Shown: positions 14,820 to 23,772, counted from the first letter of the stretch. The stretch: DNA of 26,982 bases from UBA993 sp964485855 (GCA_964485855.1 CAZAKI010000027.1:1-26982); one strand, 5' to 3'. Numbers and translations: made by a program. Notes: a model not told the origin generated them from the sequence alone.

Positions 14820-16478
14820 TCAATGAATTGGCCAGGGCAGATCCATTCCGCCAAAAAGAGCTTCCGGATCGGTGCGCACATTAACACAGGCTGGTTTTCC
14901 ACTGTCGAAGGCTTTCTGCAGAGCCGGTTTGATCTCGGCCGCCTCTTCAACGTAGAGGCCGAAACCACCAAGGGTTTCAACGATCTGATCATAGCGCTTC
15001 AGTCCCAGATCGGAGCCGATTGTCCGGTCGCGACCATAGGTCTGGCGCTGAACCCTGCGGATTTGACCCCAGCCACTGTCATTGGATACAACACAGACAA
15101 TCGGGATATTATGTCTGACTGCAGTATCAAACTCCATGGCGCTTAAACCCAGCGAACCGTCACCGGTGATCAGAACCAGGGGACGATCGGGAAAAGCCAG
15201 TTTGCCGGCCAAAGCGAAGGGCAGTCCAACGCCCAGGTGACCGAAAGCGCCAATCCACTGTAGTGAACCGGGCGTATAGGCTTGCATTGATAGAACAGTA
15301 AAACCGGCGATGTCACCACCGTCAACGACAACGGCAGCATCCCGCGGTAAAAATTGCTGTACCTCCGAAACCAGTCGTGCCGGATGTAGTGGCAGATCGT
15401 CGGATGCCGCCTGCTGATTAACTGCATCGCGGGCTACCGATTTAAGGGTCTGAATGTTTGTTGTCCACTGGGGGTCGATCCTCATCTTCACCCCGGTGAG
15501 GGCAGCGATCAGTTGCTGTAAGACAGCTCCTACATCCCCCGGCAGGGCAACATCAACCGGCCGGTTTTTGCCGATATCTTCGGTATGAATATCAACCTGA
15601 ATCGTTTTCATTCCGGCTTTAAACAAAGGAGGACGTCCATAACCAAGAGTCCAGTCAAAACGGGTGCCCAGGATTAAAACCAGGTCCGCCTGCATCAGGC
15701 CCAGCGGATAAAAACCACCCGCCAGAGGATGATCCTCGGGGATCGCTCCCCGGGCCATAGTCCTGGTATATACTGGAATGTTCGTCATTTCGGCAAAAGC
15801 GGTCAATTCGTCAGCTGCTCCGGACCACCAGACACCGCTGCCGGCAATGATGACCGGCCTTTCGGCTTTACTGAGCAGGTTAGCCGCTTCTTCAACCGCA
15901 TTTTGACAGGCAAAAAGTCGGGTAGCAGGACAGTATAGAGTAGGGTAACGGACTTTGACTCCTTCGGCTACCTCAGACTTGATAATATCGATCGGAATTT
16001 CCAAAAATACCGGTCCCGGCCTGCCGCTTTTTGCCTGGCGAAATGCGGTGGCCACATATTCAGGTAACCGCTCTACCTGGTAAACTGAACGAGCCCACTT
16101 GACCAGGGGGCGGACCAGCTCAAGCTGATCAATATCCTGCATCGATCCGAGATCGCGCATGGCCAGCGAACTGCGACCGGCAATCACCACCATCGGAACC
16201 CCGCTTTGCGCTGCTACGGCAATACCGGGTAGGGCGTTAACCACCCCTGGGCCGGCTGTAACTACTGCTACTCCGGGCTGCCCGGTGAAACGCGCCCAAC
16301 CTTCAGCCATATGCACCGCCGCCTGCTCATGACGGGTATCAATAATCCTGATCTTTTCAGTCAGACAGCCATCATAGATCGGATTGATATGACCACCGCT
16401 GAGTGAAAATATTAACTCCACCCCTTCTTTTTTTAACATCCTGGCAACCAGGTTGCCGCCATGTTCTCTTTTCTCCAT
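14820..16478 (-). CDS. ThDP-dependent enzyme, acetolactate synthase-like / 2-hydroxyacyl-CoA lyase type
   Basis: A 552-residue thiamine-diphosphate enzyme with the three-domain layout of acetolactate synthase. The N-terminal Pyr domain carries the activating glutamate E51 in DTRHEQAAVHMAEG, and the C-terminal PP domain carries the ThDP/Mg motif GDGS (439-442) ending in NDSGWG (466-471). The N-terminus SLSGGHINPIYDG followed by IRIIDTRHE resembles ILVBL/HACL2 and benzaldehyde-lyase type proteins more than biosynthetic IlvB. No small regulatory subunit gene is beside it. It lies 40 bases after a CoA-transferase and 18 bases before an SDR gene. A carbon-carbon lyase or ligase acting on 2-hydroxyacyl-CoA, acyloin or a related compound is therefore more likely than branched-chain synthesis. 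ATG start with AAAGGAGG upstream. Confidence 0.82.
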   Translation of the reverse strand: MEKREHGGNLVARMLKKEGVELIFSLSGGHINPIYDGCLTEKIRIIDTRHEQAAVHMAEGWARFTGQPGVAVVTAGPGVVNALPGIAVAAQSGVPMVVIAGRSSLAMRDLGSMQDIDQLELVRPLVKWARSVYQVERLPEYVATAFRQAKSGRPGPVFLEIPIDIIKSEVAEGVKVRYPTLYCPATRLFACQNAVEEAANLLSKAERPVIIAGSGVWWSGAADELTAFAEMTNIPVYTRTMARGAIPEDHPLAGGFYPLGLMQADLVLILGTRFDWTLGYGRPPLFKAGMKTIQVDIHTEDIGKNRPVDVALPGDVGAVLQQLIAALTGVKMRIDPQWTTNIQTLKSVARDAVNQQAASDDLPLHPARLVSEVQQFLPRDAAVVVDGGDIAGFTVLSMQAYTPGSLQWIGAFGHLGVGLPFALAGKLAFPDRPLVLITGDGSLGLSAMEFDTAVRHNIPIVCVVSNDSGWGQIRRVQRQTYGRDRTIGSDLGLKRYDQIVETLGGFGLYVEEAAEIKPALQKAFDSGKPACVNVRTDPEALFGGMDLPWPIH

Positions 16479-16518
16479 CTAATAAACCCCTCCTTTTGTC
16501 TTTTCTTGGGTTACATTT

Positions 16519-18003
16519 TTATTCCCAATACTTCATCGTTCCATTCTCCAATAAACTGACATGCAGCTTAAAAGCATTACGCAGGTTATGGCTGATATGC
16601 CCTGATGGCGACCCTTTCAGGTAGCCTTTTAAATAATCGCGATAATCGGGATGGGCACAGTGTTCAATAATTCTTCTGGTTTTTTCTCGTGGCCCCAGCC
16701 CCCTCAGGTCTGCCAGGCCCTGCTCGGTAACCAAGACCTGCACCGAGTGCTCGTTGTGATCAGGATGGGTTACCATCGGAACTACAGTTGAGATCTTTCC
16801 ACCCTTGATCGCTGATGGTGCCATGAAGATGGAAAGGTAGGCATTGCGGGTAAAATCACCGCTGCCGCCGATTCCATTCATCAGTTCAGTACCACAGACA
16901 TGGGTTGAATTCGAGTGTCCGTTTAGATCAAATTCAAGAGCCGTATTTAAAGCAATCACTCCCAGACGGCGGATTACCCCCGGGTTGTTGGAAAGCTCCT
17001 GCGGCCTTAAAACAATCCGCTGGGTAAAAAAATCCATATTGTTATAGATACGCTGTAAATTCTCATCCGAAACAGTTAAACTGCAAGTGCTGGCTCCCAG
17101 CAGCTGACCCTGTTCCATCAGGTCAATCAGGCCGTCCTGGAAAACTTCTGTATACATCATAAATGGCGGAATATCAGGATGATCTCCCAGACAAGACATT
17201 ACGGCATTGGCAATATTGCCAACACCAGCCTGCAGCGGTAAAAATTCCGGTGGAATTCTGCCGGCCCGCTGCTCTTCAAGTAGAAATTCGACCACCTGGT
17301 CAGCAATGCGGCGGCTGATTTCATCAGGGGGATCAAGCGGTCCCATACCGTCCGGCTCGTTATTGTCAATGACAGCAACGATCTTTTTGGGATCAACCAT
17401 GGCATAGGGCAAACCAATTTTACTCAACGGCTCATAAATAGGAATCGGGCTGCGGTGAGGCGGCATCGGCAACATCATTACATCAGCCATTTCACTGAGC
17501 CGTACCGAGTGGTAGCGGTTGAGCTCAATGATCACCTTTTCAGCGCAATGGAGAAAGGTAGGTGAAGCACCAATTGAAGTTGATAAATAAACCCTGCCAT
17601 CCCTGGTGATCTCCGACGCCTCGATTACCGCCCAGTCAACTGGTCCGAGAAAACCGAATAATACAGACTGGGGTAGATGTGACAAGTGCATATCGGTGAA
17701 TTCTATTTTTTGTTCATTAATCTGCTTACGCATAATTCGGGAAGATTGGTACGGCGCGCGCCAGGCTACCGCTTCTGCTTCGGCCAACAGGTCATCCAGA
17801 TGACCGGTAGACGCACCGGTTAAAACATTTAGCTGAAAGGGATCTCCTTTGGCATGCAATTCCTTGGCCCGTCTGGCCAGGGCCCGGGGAATAGCCTTAG
17901 CTGCGCCAGCAGCTGTAAAACCACTAAAAGCCACGGTCTGTTTATGTTCAAACAGCGTTGCGGCTTCTTCCGCTGAAAGGCGGGGGAAATAAATGGGGGA
18001 CAT
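16519..18003 (-). CDS. Class I CoA-transferase (acetyl-CoA hydrolase/succinyl-CoA:acetate type)
   Basis: A 494-residue member of the acetyl-CoA hydrolase/transferase family (Cat1, AarC and relatives), which moves CoA between carboxylates through a glutamyl-CoA intermediate. The probable catalytic glutamate is E286 in MMYTEVFQDG. The oxyanion/CoA-binding glycines are in MNGIGGSGDF (375-384), followed by NAYLSIF. Conserved family stretches STHVCGTELMNG, VPMVTHPDHNEH, VLVTEQGLADLRGL and HPDYRDYL are also present. The ATG has GGAGG 7 bases upstream. It heads a close set with the ThDP enzyme and SDR, where it could activate a carboxylic acid to its CoA ester or conserve a CoA thioester. Succinate, acetate or a hydroxy acid are all possible substrates. 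Confidence 0.92.
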   Translation of the reverse strand: MSPIYFPRLSAEEAATLFEHKQTVAFSGFTAAGAAKAIPRALARRAKELHAKGDPFQLNVLTGASTGHLDDLLAEAEAVAWRAPYQSSRIMRKQINEQKIEFTDMHLSHLPQSVLFGFLGPVDWAVIEASEITRDGRVYLSTSIGASPTFLHCAEKVIIELNRYHSVRLSEMADVMMLPMPPHRSPIPIYEPLSKIGLPYAMVDPKKIVAVIDNNEPDGMGPLDPPDEISRRIADQVVEFLLEEQRAGRIPPEFLPLQAGVGNIANAVMSCLGDHPDIPPFMMYTEVFQDGLIDLMEQGQLLGASTCSLTVSDENLQRIYNNMDFFTQRIVLRPQELSNNPGVIRRLGVIALNTALEFDLNGHSNSTHVCGTELMNGIGGSGDFTRNAYLSIFMAPSAIKGGKISTVVPMVTHPDHNEHSVQVLVTEQGLADLRGLGPREKTRRIIEHCAHPDYRDYLKGYLKGSPSGHISHNLRNAFKLHVSLLENGTMKYWE

Positions 18004-18046
18004 TTAAAAACCTCCTGTCAATAAAGCGATCTGTCTAGATTATAGC

Positions 18047-19264
18047 CTAACTGCTGCGAAAAGGTTCAAATTTTTTGTAGGTCAAACCCCGCCAGAGCCA
18101 TTCCAGGGGACCATACTTAAACTTTTTAAACCACAGGTTACTCCAAAATACCTGAAGCAGGTAGAGAGCAAGGGTCAGTAAAACACCCTGGGCCAGTGAA
18201 ACCTTGTAGAAAAACCCAAAACCAAAACCGTAAAACAGGGTAATCAGAATCATGGTCTGGGTCAGGTAATTGGTCAGGGCCATTCTACCCGCTGCGGCAA
18301 CCGGGGCGAGGATACGCCGGCACCGATCAGTTTGCAACGACAGGAGGATCAGGGCTACATAAGCGGGAAAAATAAAGAGTGAAGCCAGGTAGTTGGTCAT
18401 CATCAGCAAGGCAAGTCTGGTACTGGTTCCTACCGGCCAGATCGCAGTTTCAAAAAGGATATAGAGGAAAAGGAAAAATGCACCGACTGGAAAACCGACG
18501 GTGCAAATTTTTACAAACAGCGGCCTATTGCCCTTGAGATCCTTAAATATTCCCTTTTTGCCGACATAAAGGCCGCACAGAAAAAAGCCCAGGACCGCAG
18601 GGATCCATACAAACAGGCTAATGATAATGTAGGGCACTTCATTAACTAGCCGATAAATCAACAACTCGGCATAGTTACCGGTTGAATAAACAGCAACAGC
18701 AGCGTTGATCATTTCGCCCATCATCTGGTCATATTGCTCACCGGCCATTACCTCTCCCAAACCCTGGACGAAACCGAACAATCCCTGCAAAAACAGGGTG
18801 ACAATGAAAAGACCGATAATCCAGCGCTTAAGGGCCTGCAGCGATTTTTGGCGGAATCCAAGCAGGATGAAACCAACCAGGGCATAGGTAAAAAGTATGT
18901 CGCCCGACCAGAGGAGAAAGAGGTGAATGGCGCCGATGGCAAGCAACACCAGTAACCGGCGGCGATAGAGCGGGACTAGCTCCAGCCCTTTAGCAAGGGT
19001 GCGTTCCATAAAAATATAGAAACCGAGACCAAATAGAAAAGAAAAAATAGCATAGAACTTTCCGGTAAACAGCAGCTGGATCAACCAGGCCACGACCTGA
19101 TCAAGACCCGGTGAAAAAGCAGAAATGCTCCGGTCCATCATGACCGGAATTTTGAAAAATGACATGTTGACCATTAGGATGCCAAATAGGGCAATCCCCC
19201 TGACAATGTCTATTTCACTGATTCTTTCGGCCGGTTGGACCGGCACTGGCTGGATTGTTTGCAT
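18047..19264 (-). CDS. DUF418/YeiB-family membrane protein
   Basis: A 405-residue integral membrane protein with about nine to ten hydrophobic segments. The opening EIDIVRGIALFGILMVNM is the typical DUF418 start, and FGLGFYIFMERT, NYLTQTMI and the C-terminal GPLEWLWRGLTY are typical of the family. The function of DUF418 proteins is not established; a transport or acyltransfer-related role has been suggested from distant similarity. The ATG start has AAGGAGG 7 bases upstream. It lies 55 bases after the amidase gene and 43 bases before the CoA-transferase; no strong terminator separates them, so it could be co-transcribed with either. Confidence 0.88.
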   Translation of the reverse strand: MQTIQPVPVQPAERISEIDIVRGIALFGILMVNMSFFKIPVMMDRSISAFSPGLDQVVAWLIQLLFTGKFYAIFSFLFGLGFYIFMERTLAKGLELVPLYRRRLLVLLAIGAIHLFLLWSGDILFTYALVGFILLGFRQKSLQALKRWIIGLFIVTLFLQGLFGFVQGLGEVMAGEQYDQMMGEMINAAVAVYSTGNYAELLIYRLVNEVPYIIISLFVWIPAVLGFFLCGLYVGKKGIFKDLKGNRPLFVKICTVGFPVGAFFLFLYILFETAIWPVGTSTRLALLMMTNYLASLFIFPAYVALILLSLQTDRCRRILAPVAAAGRMALTNYLTQTMILITLFYGFGFGFFYKVSLAQGVLLTLALYLLQVFWSNLWFKKFKYGPLEWLWRGLTYKKFEPFRSS

Positions 19265-19319
19265 CTTAACGCCTCCTTCTTAGCGGTGAACAAAACAGTT
19301 TTTCAACATATTAATAAGG

Positions 19320-20108
19320 CTACCTGATTCTGCGATCCTGGAGAGCCGGAAATGTAGAGCGAATTTTTACGATTTCCTGCGGGTCAATGGTAAATGTCAG
19401 CTGTTCTTCAGTCAATCCGCCGCGGGCCAGAAGATCACCCCAGGGGCTAACCACCAGGCTGTTTCCACCATACTGTTGGTCACCATAACCACCGGCACAG
19501 TTGCAGGCTACTAAAAAAGCAAGATTCTCTAAAGCCCGACTACGGTTTAGAATAAGCCAGTGCTCCAAACGGGCCAACGGCCAGGCGGCAACAACAAAAA
19601 TTATATCTACTGCGGCGTCAATCATTTTGCGGTAAAGTTCGGGAAAACGTAGGTCATAACAGGTTGAGAATCCCCAGGCACCATATTTACTCTTCAGCGT
19701 GTATAGTTCGCTACCGGGCGAAAGTATTTCACTTTCTGCAGACTGATAGCCGAAGAGATGAATTTTACGGTAAGTGCCGCAAAGAGTACCATTGGGTCCA
19801 ATTAATAAAGTAGTGTTGTAATAGCTGTTTCCATCCCGCTCTACAATGCTGCCGCCCAGCAAGTAAGAGTTAAGTTTTTCAGCCCACCACGCCAGGCGAG
19901 TAAAGGTTTCACCTTCCAGTGATTCGCTCTCCTCGCGGTAGCGGTTAAAATTGAAGAAACCGGTTCCCCAGATCTCCGGCAGCATAATCATCTGCAGCTG
20001 ATCATTTTCGGCGGCAGTCTGCTCCAGGATTTTTTCTACCCTTAGCAGGCGGTCGGCCTTTGATTCATTTTCATTTACTGCCAGCTGAATTAATTTAATG
20101 CTCAGCAC
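19320..20108 (-). CDS. Carbon-nitrogen hydrolase (nitrilase superfamily, omega-amidase-like)
   Basis: A cytoplasmic amidase of the nitrilase superfamily. The catalytic triad is visible: Glu45 in LPEIW, Lys115 in YRKIHLFGY and Cys150 in FSTCYDLRFPE (numbers from the chosen start). The CYDLRFPELYR block is typical of omega-amidase and YafV-like members, which hydrolyse 2-oxo-acid amides such as oxoglutaramate or oxosuccinamate. I chose the GTG at 20108 (262 residues) because AAAGGA lies about 10 bases upstream; the GTG at 20117 abuts that site. It follows the ECF ATPase gene by about 30 bases and may be read from the same transcript, though it has no obvious link to metal uptake. A link to transamination products is possible but unproven. 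Confidence 0.88.
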   Translation of the reverse strand: MLSIKLIQLAVNENESKADRLLRVEKILEQTAAENDQLQMIMLPEIWGTGFFNFNRYREESESLEGETFTRLAWWAEKLNSYLLGGSIVERDGNSYYNTTLLIGPNGTLCGTYRKIHLFGYQSAESEILSPGSELYTLKSKYGAWGFSTCYDLRFPELYRKMIDAAVDIIFVVAAWPLARLEHWLILNRSRALENLAFLVACNCAGGYGDQQYGGNSLVVSPWGDLLARGGLTEEQLTFTIDPQEIVKIRSTFPALQDRRIR

Positions 20109-20139
20109 TGGCGTCACTTCCTTTGCTGGTTTCCTGCCG

Positions 20140-20898
20140 CTAGGAACAGTCAGTATGGGTTGCGTGGCGGTGCCAGGCAGCGGTGAGTGAATGAGGCACC
20201 TCCAAACCGTGTTTAACCATCAGGCAGCGATCAGACATTACTTCGGCCGGCTCTCCGTCGGCCTGAATTACTCCCTGATCAAGCACCAGAACCCTGGTGC
20301 AAACCTCAAGGATAAATTCCAGATCATGTGAAGCGGTAAACATCGTATTCTGTTCCATCTCCTTCAACATCTTTATTAAACGCCGGCGGTAGCGCAGATC
20401 CAGATCTGCTGTCGGTTCATCGAGAATCAGCAGCTCTGGTTGCATGGCTAAAACACCGGCTAATGCCACCAGCCGCTGCTCTCCACTTGATAGCTGGTGG
20501 GGCACCCGCTCTAAAAGTGGGGTGATGCCCGTAGCTCCGGCCGCCCGATCTACGTTACCTGCTACTTCTTCTGCTGATAAACCCATATTCTGCGGTCCAA
20601 AAGCTATGTCTTCACGAACCGTGGGACAGATTAGCTGATCAGCCGTATGCTGGAAAACCATGCCAACAGCAGGGTTAAAGCGCCCCTTTAACACCGGGTG
20701 CCCGCTGATCTCAATCTTTCCTGATTTGGCACTGACAATGCCGCAGATTAATAAAAAAAGGGTTGTTTTACCAGCCCCGTTCGGCCCGATTAAACCAACC
20801 CGTTCTCCCCTTTGCAGTTTAAAACTGATCGCGTTTAATACCGCGGCCTGGCCCGGGTAACCAAAGACTAAATCCTTTAAGGCTAGCACTGAAGACAA
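20140..20898 (-). CDS. cbiO: ECF transporter ATP-binding protein (CbiO/NikO type)
   Basis: The ATPase of an energy-coupling-factor transporter for cobalt or nickel, acting at the cytoplasmic face with CbiQ and CbiM. Walker A GPNGAGKT (38-45), the Q-loop VFQHTADQL typical of ECF ATPases, signature LSSGEQ (136-141), Walker B LLILDEP (156-162) and the switch histidine in TASHD are all present. A TTG start with AAAGGAG 8 bases upstream is used; 252 residues is slightly short of the usual 270-280. It is separated from cbiQ by 76 bases that carry an extended -10-like element, unlike the overlapping genes before it. Confidence 0.93.
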   Translation of the reverse strand: MSSVLALKDLVFGYPGQAAVLNAISFKLQRGERVGLIGPNGAGKTTLFLLICGIVSAKSGKIEISGHPVLKGRFNPAVGMVFQHTADQLICPTVREDIAFGPQNMGLSAEEVAGNVDRAAGATGITPLLERVPHQLSSGEQRLVALAGVLAMQPELLILDEPTADLDLRYRRRLIKMLKEMEQNTMFTASHDLEFILEVCTRVLVLDQGVIQADGEPAEVMSDRCLMVKHGLEVPHSLTAAWHRHATHTDCS

Positions 20899-20929
20899 TA
20901 AGCGGTCTCCTTTGTCTGACTTTCACTCG

Positions 20930-20938
20930 ATTATATCA
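20930..20938 (-). promoter_or_regulatory. Candidate extended -10 promoter before cbiO
   Basis: The minus strand reads TGATATAAT, an extended -10 (TGn-TATAAT) about 30 bases upstream of the TTG start of cbiO. No good -35 hexamer is seen at 17 bases, which extended -10 promoters can tolerate. It might give extra expression of cbiO and the amidase gene independent of the metal operon. Confidence 0.4.
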
Positions 20939-20974
20939 TAAGAACTCTGCCCGGACTTCTGTTTAGGCGCACCA

Positions 20975-21742
20975 TCAGGAGAGTGGGAAGTAGAAAAGCT
21001 GCAGAAAAACAAACGCGGCGGCCAGCGATAAAGCTGCTGCTAAAGCCACTCGATCAGAAGCGCGGACCTGCTTCACCGTAAGAGCCAGGTTCTTTTCTCC
21101 GTAACCACGCAGGGTCATTGCCTGAAAAACCCGCTCTGACTGGTTGTGACTACGCACCAGGAGAGTGCCAATAATGTAAGCCAGCGGTTTAAGCATCTTT
21201 GCTGACCGGCCCTTAAAACCCCTTAACCCCACTGCAACCTGGGTCTGTCGCAGATCCGTTAAGAGCTGGTAAATATAGCGATGAGTAAAAATTAGCATCT
21301 CGGCCAGCAGTGCCGGCAAACCCAAACTACGCAGGGCGCCGACCATTTGCTGTAAAGGAGTTCCGGCAAACAAAACAAGAACAAGAGCAAAAATTGATAA
21401 AAATTTAACTGCGATCAACAATACACTTAAGCAACCTTCCAGTTTCAGAGACAGGGGACCGATGCTGGCTAGGATTGTTTCCCCGGAACTGAAAGGCAAG
21501 ATCAGGGCAAGCATCAGCAAGAAAAGGCCCGGCAGACGAAGGCGCGACCAGTAATAAACAAAACTAAGCTGCGATAGACTATAGATAAAAACCGCTACCA
21601 ATATAACCAGGGGCAGCAGCCAAAGCTCGCGGATAAAAGAAAAGCTGAAGATTAGCGCCAGTAAACCAACAAGCTTGTGGCGCACCTCCCAGCGTGACAA
21701 AAAACTAGTTTCCGAAATAGTGGTGGAATAGGGGGCGATCAC
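20975..21742 (-). CDS. cbiQ: ECF transporter transmembrane protein (CbiQ/NikQ type)
   Basis: The T component that links the substrate-binding membrane protein to the ATPase. It is 255 residues with about five to six membrane segments. It has the coupling-helix motif region AMTLRGYG near residue 220 (the family A-R-G signature in slightly changed form, LRG) and a first similar motif in VGLRGFKG near 173. The GTG start overlaps the stop of cbiM by four bases (GTGA), a clear sign of translational coupling. Confidence 0.92.
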   Translation of the reverse strand: MIAPYSTTISETSFLSRWEVRHKLVGLLALIFSFSFIRELWLLPLVILVAVFIYSLSQLSFVYYWSRLRLPGLFLLMLALILPFSSGETILASIGPLSLKLEGCLSVLLIAVKFLSIFALVLVLFAGTPLQQMVGALRSLGLPALLAEMLIFTHRYIYQLLTDLRQTQVAVGLRGFKGRSAKMLKPLAYIIGTLLVRSHNQSERVFQAMTLRGYGEKNLALTVKQVRASDRVALAAALSLAAAFVFLQLFYFPLS

Positions 21743-22389
21743 TTTTCTTCCATCTCCAGCAGTTCTGGTTTAACACGCAGCAAAAAGAGAACCACCAGAG
21801 CCGTAAATACCCCTTCGATCAGGGCAATAGGCAGATGGGCCCCAGCCAGGGTGATGATTGCCGCCTTTTCAGCCGTGGCATCGAGTTGGGCAGGAATGGT
21901 ATAGATTAAAAGTAAAGCTGCCGATAGCGCCGCCAGCACCATAGACAGAAAACTGCCGAGGAAAGCAAGCAGTCCGTTTACCACTCTGCGATCTGCGCCA
22001 AAGAAGCGGCGGGTTCTGAAGAGCACTCCGGCGAGTAATGCCGGGATCCCCATCAGGCAGGCATTGATACCCATAGTTGTGAGCCCGCCGTGTTGAAACA
22101 TCACTGCCTGAAAAAAGAGCCCTACTAAAATAGCAGGAAAGGCAAACCAACCAAGAATGACACCCATCAGGCCTGATAGAATTAAGTGCACGCTGGTTGG
22201 CGGCACCGGAATATGAACCAGCGAGGCTGCAAAAAATGCTGCTGTTAAAAGAGATGCCCGCGGGATCAGTTCCCGCGGGTTTTTAAATTTCTTCTTGATC
22301 CTGTTTAACGAAAACCAGGTCATGCCCCCTGCAGCGGCGTAACCGCTGAGGGCAACCGATACCGGTAAAATGCCGTCAGGTATATGCAT
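21739..22389 (-). CDS. cbiM: Cobalt/nickel ECF substrate-binding membrane protein (CbiM/NikM)
   Basis: The S component that captures Co2+ or Ni2+. It begins MHIPDGILP; in this family the N-terminal Met-His and nearby residues, including a second conserved histidine, directly coordinate the metal. The region HIPVPPTSVHLILSGLMGVI contains that second His, and the later FQHGGLTTMGIN is also typical. It has about six membrane segments in 216 residues. The ATG overlaps the stop of the upstream NikL-like gene (TGATG). Sequence alone does not separate cobalt from nickel; the NikL-like partner leans to nickel, while the corrinoid methyltransfer genes in the window would create cobalt demand. Confidence 0.93.
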   Translation of the reverse strand: MHIPDGILPVSVALSGYAAAGGMTWFSLNRIKKKFKNPRELIPRASLLTAAFFAASLVHIPVPPTSVHLILSGLMGVILGWFAFPAILVGLFFQAVMFQHGGLTTMGINACLMGIPALLAGVLFRTRRFFGADRRVVNGLLAFLGSFLSMVLAALSAALLLIYTIPAQLDATAEKAAIITLAGAHLPIALIEGVFTALVVLFLLRVKPELLEMEEK

Positions 22390-22856
22390 CAGTTATTCCT
22401 CCTGCTGAAATAAAGAGCCGTTCCAAGCGCACCCCAGGCAATAACCAGGGCCATTACTATTTTCTGCAGAAGGCTGAGCCCACGGGAGCCGCCTGCCACA
22501 ACTTCCTCAGCAGTTGTTACTTCAAAGCGGATCAGTTCACCATGCCCAGCCAGCCGGACCTGAATCTCCCACAAACCGGGCTTGCTATAATCGGGCACAA
22601 AGACAAAACGGCCTTCCTCATCACTAATTCCAGTCAACCATGGCTCCAAAGGATCATCGGGCGCATAGATTGTTACCTGGCCCCCGGCCAGTGGCTGACC
22701 CGAGTCGTAAAGAGCAATTACTTCTAAAGCATTGACCGACTCCGCGGTTAGATCCACCCCATGGGCAGAAACTCCGCCTGGAAAAAGCAGCAGGATCAAA
22801 CCGCTGATCAGCATGATGCTGTTGAGAAGAGCAAGCTTAAGCATTGTTTTTTTCAT
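22389..22856 (-). CDS. NikL-like accessory protein of the metal ECF transporter
   Basis: A 155-residue exported protein. A signal segment (about 1-31) ends in GVSAHG, so cleavage after the Ala would leave a histidine at or near the mature N-terminus, as in NikL-type nickel transport proteins. The middle region is a small beta-sandwich domain (YDSGQPLAGGQVTIYAPDD, then DEEGRFVFVPD and GLWEIQVRLAGHGE), and one C-terminal membrane helix (about 130-150) ends RRNN. It lies in the place where CbiN is found in cobalt operons and is translationally coupled to cbiM. The predicted role is extracytoplasmic metal delivery to CbiM. The ribosome binding site is weak (AGGCG). Confidence 0.78.
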   Translation of the reverse strand: MKKTMLKLALLNSIMLISGLILLLFPGGVSAHGVDLTAESVNALEVIALYDSGQPLAGGQVTIYAPDDPLEPWLTGISDEEGRFVFVPDYSKPGLWEIQVRLAGHGELIRFEVTTAEEVVAGGSRGLSLLQKIVMALVIAWGALGTALYFSRRNN

Positions 22857-22895
22857 CCCGGTTTCGCCTACCTAAATTTTAATTACCGCGAGCAT

Positions 22896-23744
22896 TTATT
22901 CCAAAAAAGCAGCCAGGGCATGCCCTTCACCGACGTGGGCCAGGTGAGTCATCACCGCCAGTAAAAGCTCGTAATCTTCTTTTGTTAACATGGTTTCCAG
23001 ATCACTGAGATCAACTTCAAGCGAGTTATCGACTGCCAGGGCAGCGAGTGGTCCGAAACCAAGGGCATCCAAATTTATTTCAGCGGTTGGATCTTCATTA
23101 AAATCGCCGAAGAGGTGATCAAAGTGAAAAGTCATCTCTACAGCGGCGCTGCCGCCGGACTCTAGAATACCCTTTCTTTCATCTCCCACATATTCACCGC
23201 CCAGGTAAGCGACTTCACGGTCCAGCCCGATCTTGAAATCAATTGCTGCGCCATCTTTTTCAGCTGTACCGGTCAGGAGGACAACATTGCCTTCTGCCGG
23301 GCCGCCCGTTGCCTGAACCATTTCCCAGTAAATAGCGTTATAGCGGCCGGAAGGAACAGACGCGGCTTCGCCAACCACGGCAGGATCAGCATCGGAAGCG
23401 GCAAGATCAACGGTATGTTCTCCATCCAGGTCAACCCTGGCCTGGACCAGATCAGTAAACTCCCAGCCCATTTCAGTTTCAAAGGGCGGCTCAGTCTGAA
23501 AGGCGGAAATTGATGCCAATGTGACATAAGCATGAGAAAAGTTTAGTTCCCAGCCGTCTTTACAGACAAAACCCTCACGGATAAACTCCTCCCCGTTGGC
23601 CGTAAAAACCAAAGTGCCCAGATCATCAACTTCTTCTATGGGCAAATTTTCTTCAACAACCTGCTCCGTCGCACAGCCAACCAAGATCAGCAGGGTCAAT
23701 AAAACGGCAACAAAGAAAATCTTTAAACCCCAATTATTTTTCAC
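22896..23744 (-). CDS. Predicted metal-binding lipoprotein at head of the ECF operon
   Basis: A 282-residue lipoprotein with a type II signal peptide; the lipobox is LVGC, lipidated Cys24. It starts with GTG and has GGAGG 8 bases upstream. I do not recognise the family with certainty. The mature part is acidic and beta-rich, with histidines in suggestive places: H71 in NFSHAY, HFDHLFGD (207-214) and a C-terminal cluster H267, H270, H275 in THLAHVGEGH. It precedes the NikL-like gene by 39 bases and has its own promoter candidate, so it is the first gene of the metal uptake operon. A surface metal-capture or sensing role is inferred from context and residues only. Confidence 0.75.
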   Translation of the reverse strand: MKNNWGLKIFFVAVLLTLLILVGCATEQVVEENLPIEEVDDLGTLVFTANGEEFIREGFVCKDGWELNFSHAYVTLASISAFQTEPPFETEMGWEFTDLVQARVDLDGEHTVDLAASDADPAVVGEAASVPSGRYNAIYWEMVQATGGPAEGNVVLLTGTAEKDGAAIDFKIGLDREVAYLGGEYVGDERKGILESGGSAAVEMTFHFDHLFGDFNEDPTAEINLDALGFGPLAALAVDNSLEVDLSDLETMLTKEDYELLLAVMTHLAHVGEGHALAAFLE

Positions 23745-23772
23745 GCTACTTTCCTCCTTGAGTCTGGCAGAC

